Below, in pieces: positions 62,192-64,000 of a stretch of 64,000 nt of DNA. The notes below the pieces were generated by a model. It was not told the DNA's origin. It made no database searches and was given only the letters and a program-made list of their open reading frames with translations. The translations under genes were made by a program, and so were the position numbers. Source of the stretch: Verrucomicrobiota bacterium JB022 (lineage in GTDB: Bacteria; Verrucomicrobiota; Verrucomicrobiia; Opitutales; Oceanipulchritudinaceae); contig JAUTCQ010000015.1 of the NCBI GenBank assembly GCA_030673845.1, positions 186,001 to 250,000 of the forward strand. The letters run 5' to 3'. How positions within the stretch are numbered: the first letter of the stretch is position 1; each line of letters opens with the position of its first letter.

Positions 62192-62213
62192 CCCGCAAGT
62201 AATTGCGGGTTTT
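62192..62213 (+). terminator. Terminator of tRNA-Ser
   Basis: CCCGCAA-GTAA-TTGCGGG (62192-62209) is followed by TTTTGTTGTTT, 17 bp after the tRNA 3' end. Confidence 0.85.
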
Positions 62214-62339
62214 GTTGTTTCTGGGAAGTGCCTATCTAAGAATGAAACTAAGAATATGGCGTCGAGAGGCGAGGGACGGCGTGAATCACGATTTGCCTAT
62301 CCAAAGCCAATTCGTGTCGTGCAGGAGCTAATTCTGCGA

Positions 62340-64000
62340 CTATGCTTGAGCTCCGGCCTCCCTTACTTTCGTGCTGCTGACGGACGCAACATATTCTTCC
62401 CTTTGCTTGTGCAGCTCGCCAAACGTCGGTGGGGGCTCAGATGGGAGATAGTATTTGTCGGCGTAGTTTTTGAAACGAATTAAATCGGCTCTGCCAAATG
62501 TGGTATAGAGTAGAAACTCTGGTAAAAATGCGCCGCTTTGGAGTAGCGGTTTTATTTTTTTTATAAATCCAGGCTTTGCGCTCTTGAGAATGTATTCAAA
62601 CGTATCTTTGTATGTAATTTCTCGGCGATGAGGAAACATCAATTTTGTTGACCACTCAGTATGGTTTCTCAAGTAAATTTCAGGTATAAGAAAGTTCCCA
62701 TTCTTTTTGGCGCAAGCTTGCACTAAGTTTGATAAATATGACGTTCTGTTTACATGGCTAATGAATTCGTTCCATGTTGAATGGGTTGCCTTTTTAGATA
62801 GGTAGGTAAGGTTGTTTAAGACCCTGCAATATAACATAGTTCCCAGCGCGATGTCCACGGGCAATAGAGAGCATGTCAATGCGTATGTACCGGTTTCGAA
62901 AAACGCGTGGGCTATTGTGTTGGTGCAGCCATAGAGGGGTGCGCCCCAGCATGAGCTAAGGATTACTAGAGGGATCTGTGGGAACTGATCGGCGACTATA
63001 TCTCCCGTTAATCTATCACTGCCAATCTGCAATTCGGTTCCGGTTTCGTTCGAAGTATATCTTCCGTGTGTATCGAGGATTAGAAGTTGAGGTCTGAATG
63101 CATTTATCTCTGTTATTAAGGAATCCAAAGTGTCGCAGTAGCAAAGGCGCCATGGCCCTTTGAGTGATTTGGTCGCCTTTGCGAATACTTGTCCAATCGG
63201 ATCGTCTGGCGATGTGCCACAAACGACAAGAGTTTTAGATGGTAGATCCTCTCCGATTTCAAAGTAGCTATGTAGGTTTCTGTTAAAATGGTTAAGGATG
63301 TTTGTAGGACCGGTTTCGGGAATGCGACATACGTCTTTAAGGAAGGATAAAGGAACGCCGTTGAGTCTAGTCCATTCAATGGGTAAGTCCGAAATAGCGA
63401 CTATAGATGTTGTATTTTTCTGTATTTCAATTGCTGTCTCCGTTGCAATCGCATTGGCTAGCAAACTTCCAGTTCTGGCTATCCTGCGGTGAACAGATTT
63501 GGGGGTCGGATTGGATGGGTATTTGTCTGGATGAAAATAGCTTAGGGCATCGTTTAAGGAAGAACCTTTTAGTGGTAGGCGTAGGTAGGGAGAGCATTCA
63601 AAGCTGCTGTGCAAATAGCCAACAAAATCTATATAGTTAGCGTAGTCTGCTTTGGCTTCCATTGCATATATGGCTATTTCAGGTAAAGGTTCTTCAGTGC
63701 CTATTCGCTCAGTAGTACATAAGTAAGTAGCGTGGTCTTGTTCCAGCAGTCTTAGGTGCTTGAATATTCTGAACTGTTCCTTTAGTTCGGGCGGAAACTC
63801 TCTATGCAAAGATCTTATCCATTCGACGAAGTTGCGGTTGATGGAAGGGGATGCAATGATTGAAGAACAGACCCGTTGTTGAAGTTTTTCATTCTCTCTT
63901 GGGCGAATAATCTGAAAGAGCGCATCTTTGGTTAAGTGATGGGTTTGTGCTAGGTGATATGTTCTGCTGCTTATATCGTTGTTGGGTATATTCCATCGAA
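62340..64000 (-). CDS. CHAT-domain (caspase-like) protease, 5' part beyond window edge
   Basis: The frame is open from the window edge to the stop at 62340 (about 553 codons visible), so the N-terminus is missing; internal TTG starts are not genuine. The CHAT core is clear. The catalytic His lies in LLILDTHGRYTSNETG (codon near 63068). The catalytic Cys is 39 residues later in VILSSCWGAPLYG, joined by RLTGDIVADQFPQIPL as in CHAT/TPR proteases. CHAT proteases act in bacterial defence and programmed cell death, usually with a partner gene. The DNA is strikingly AT-rich compared with the rest of the window. Confidence 0.82.
   Translation of the reverse strand, partial: RWNIPNNDISSRTYHLAQTHHLTKDALFQIIRPRENEKLQQRVCSSIIASPSINRNFVEWIRSLHREFPPELKEQFRIFKHLRLLEQDHATYLCTTERIGTEEPLPEIAIYAMEAKADYANYIDFVGYLHSSFECSPYLRLPLKGSSLNDALSYFHPDKYPSNPTPKSVHRRIARTGSLLANAIATETAIEIQKNTTSIVAISDLPIEWTRLNGVPLSFLKDVCRIPETGPTNILNHFNRNLHSYFEIGEDLPSKTLVVCGTSPDDPIGQVFAKATKSLKGPWRLCYCDTLDSLITEINAFRPQLLILDTHGRYTSNETGTELQIGSDRLTGDIVADQFPQIPLVILSSCWGAPLYGCTNTIAHAFFETGTYALTCSLLPVDIALGTMLYCRVLNNLTYLSKKATHSTWNEFISHVNRTSYLSNLVQACAKKNGNFLIPEIYLRNHTEWSTKLMFPHRREITYKDTFEYILKSAKPGFIKKIKPLLQSGAFLPEFLLYTTFGRADLIRFKNYADKYYLPSEPPPTFGELHKQREEYVASVSSTKVREAGAQA

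Noticed and set aside
62256-62483. Short plus-strand frame after tRNA-Ser as an integrase fragment
   Set aside because: It overlaps the CHAT gene end on the other strand and shows no recombinase motif.

Overview
The window reads as chromosomal DNA of a Gram-negative member of Verrucomicrobiota, most likely class Opitutia (Opitutae). Two secreted proteins end in a VPEP-type PEP-CTERM tail (VPEP, hydrophobic stretch, YRRKR/YRRRR). There is outer-membrane machinery (TonB-dependent receptor, BamD, LptE), a caa3-type oxidase cluster, and high-GC housekeeping genes. The lineage call is inference from protein style, because no rRNA gene is present.

Layout. 1-0.34 kb: dxs start and xseB. 0.5-4.8 kb: a secreted RCC1-repeat protein, a small membrane protein and two paralogous helical exported proteins. 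5-9.8 kb (minus strand): a polyprenyl-phosphate sugar transferase, then an operon running from an ExeA/GspA-like ATPase through a GspB-like protein to two proline-rich proteins. 10-13.5 kb: DUF1697, a ~220 bp mobile-type repeat, and a coupled DnaQ-like exonuclease / cNMP-CBS-DUF294 pair. 13.5-17.2 kb: PepSY membrane protein with a TonB-dependent receptor (probable iron uptake). 17.3-24.3 kb: DMT transporter, dtd, a sulfotransferase, an azurin-like lipoprotein facing NnrS, DUF1353, tRNA-Asp and a vWA-like protein. 24.4-29.4 kb: ParE/Phd toxin-antitoxin, B12-binding radical SAM protein, DUF374 acyltransferase, recQ. 29.7-33.7 kb: an envelope operon, rpmF-plsX-fabH-bamD-lptE. 34-37.8 kb: uppP divergent from trpD-glmM-DUF2905. 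37.8-41.4 kb: second repeat element, PEP-CTERM protein, rpoZ, smpB, trmL, heme oxygenase. 41.4-45.4 kb: methionine synthase split into two genes. 45.6-49.5 kb: second PEP-CTERM protein, hypotheticals, SCO1. 49.6-57.2 kb: a structured small-peptide gene, then ctaA-ctaB-coxBACD-ctaG. 57.2-62 kb: tail-collar protein, lipase, TonB-C-like protein, two DUF115/MptE-like paralogues. 62.1 kb to the end: tRNA-Ser(CGA) followed by AT-rich DNA carrying a CHAT-protease gene that runs off the window edge.

Functional themes are terminal oxidase biogenesis (heme O/A synthesis, subunits, CtaG, SCO1, copper-type proteins), envelope lipid and outer-membrane assembly, surface polysaccharide and secreted proteins, and one-carbon/methionine metabolism.

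The most unusual sequence is 49583-49808. It encodes a 21-residue membrane peptide with an ideal Shine-Dalgarno that is perfectly complementary to a segment after the stop codon. A possible antisense promoter begins at that same segment. This is the architecture of a type I toxin-antitoxin locus, or of a translationally gated small membrane protein. Other notable items are the nested-hairpin elements with terminal inverted repeats (10.6 and 37.8 kb), the intergenic inverted-repeat family, the split metH with a promoter-embedded palindrome and probably leaderless start, and the CHAT gene beside tRNA-Ser.
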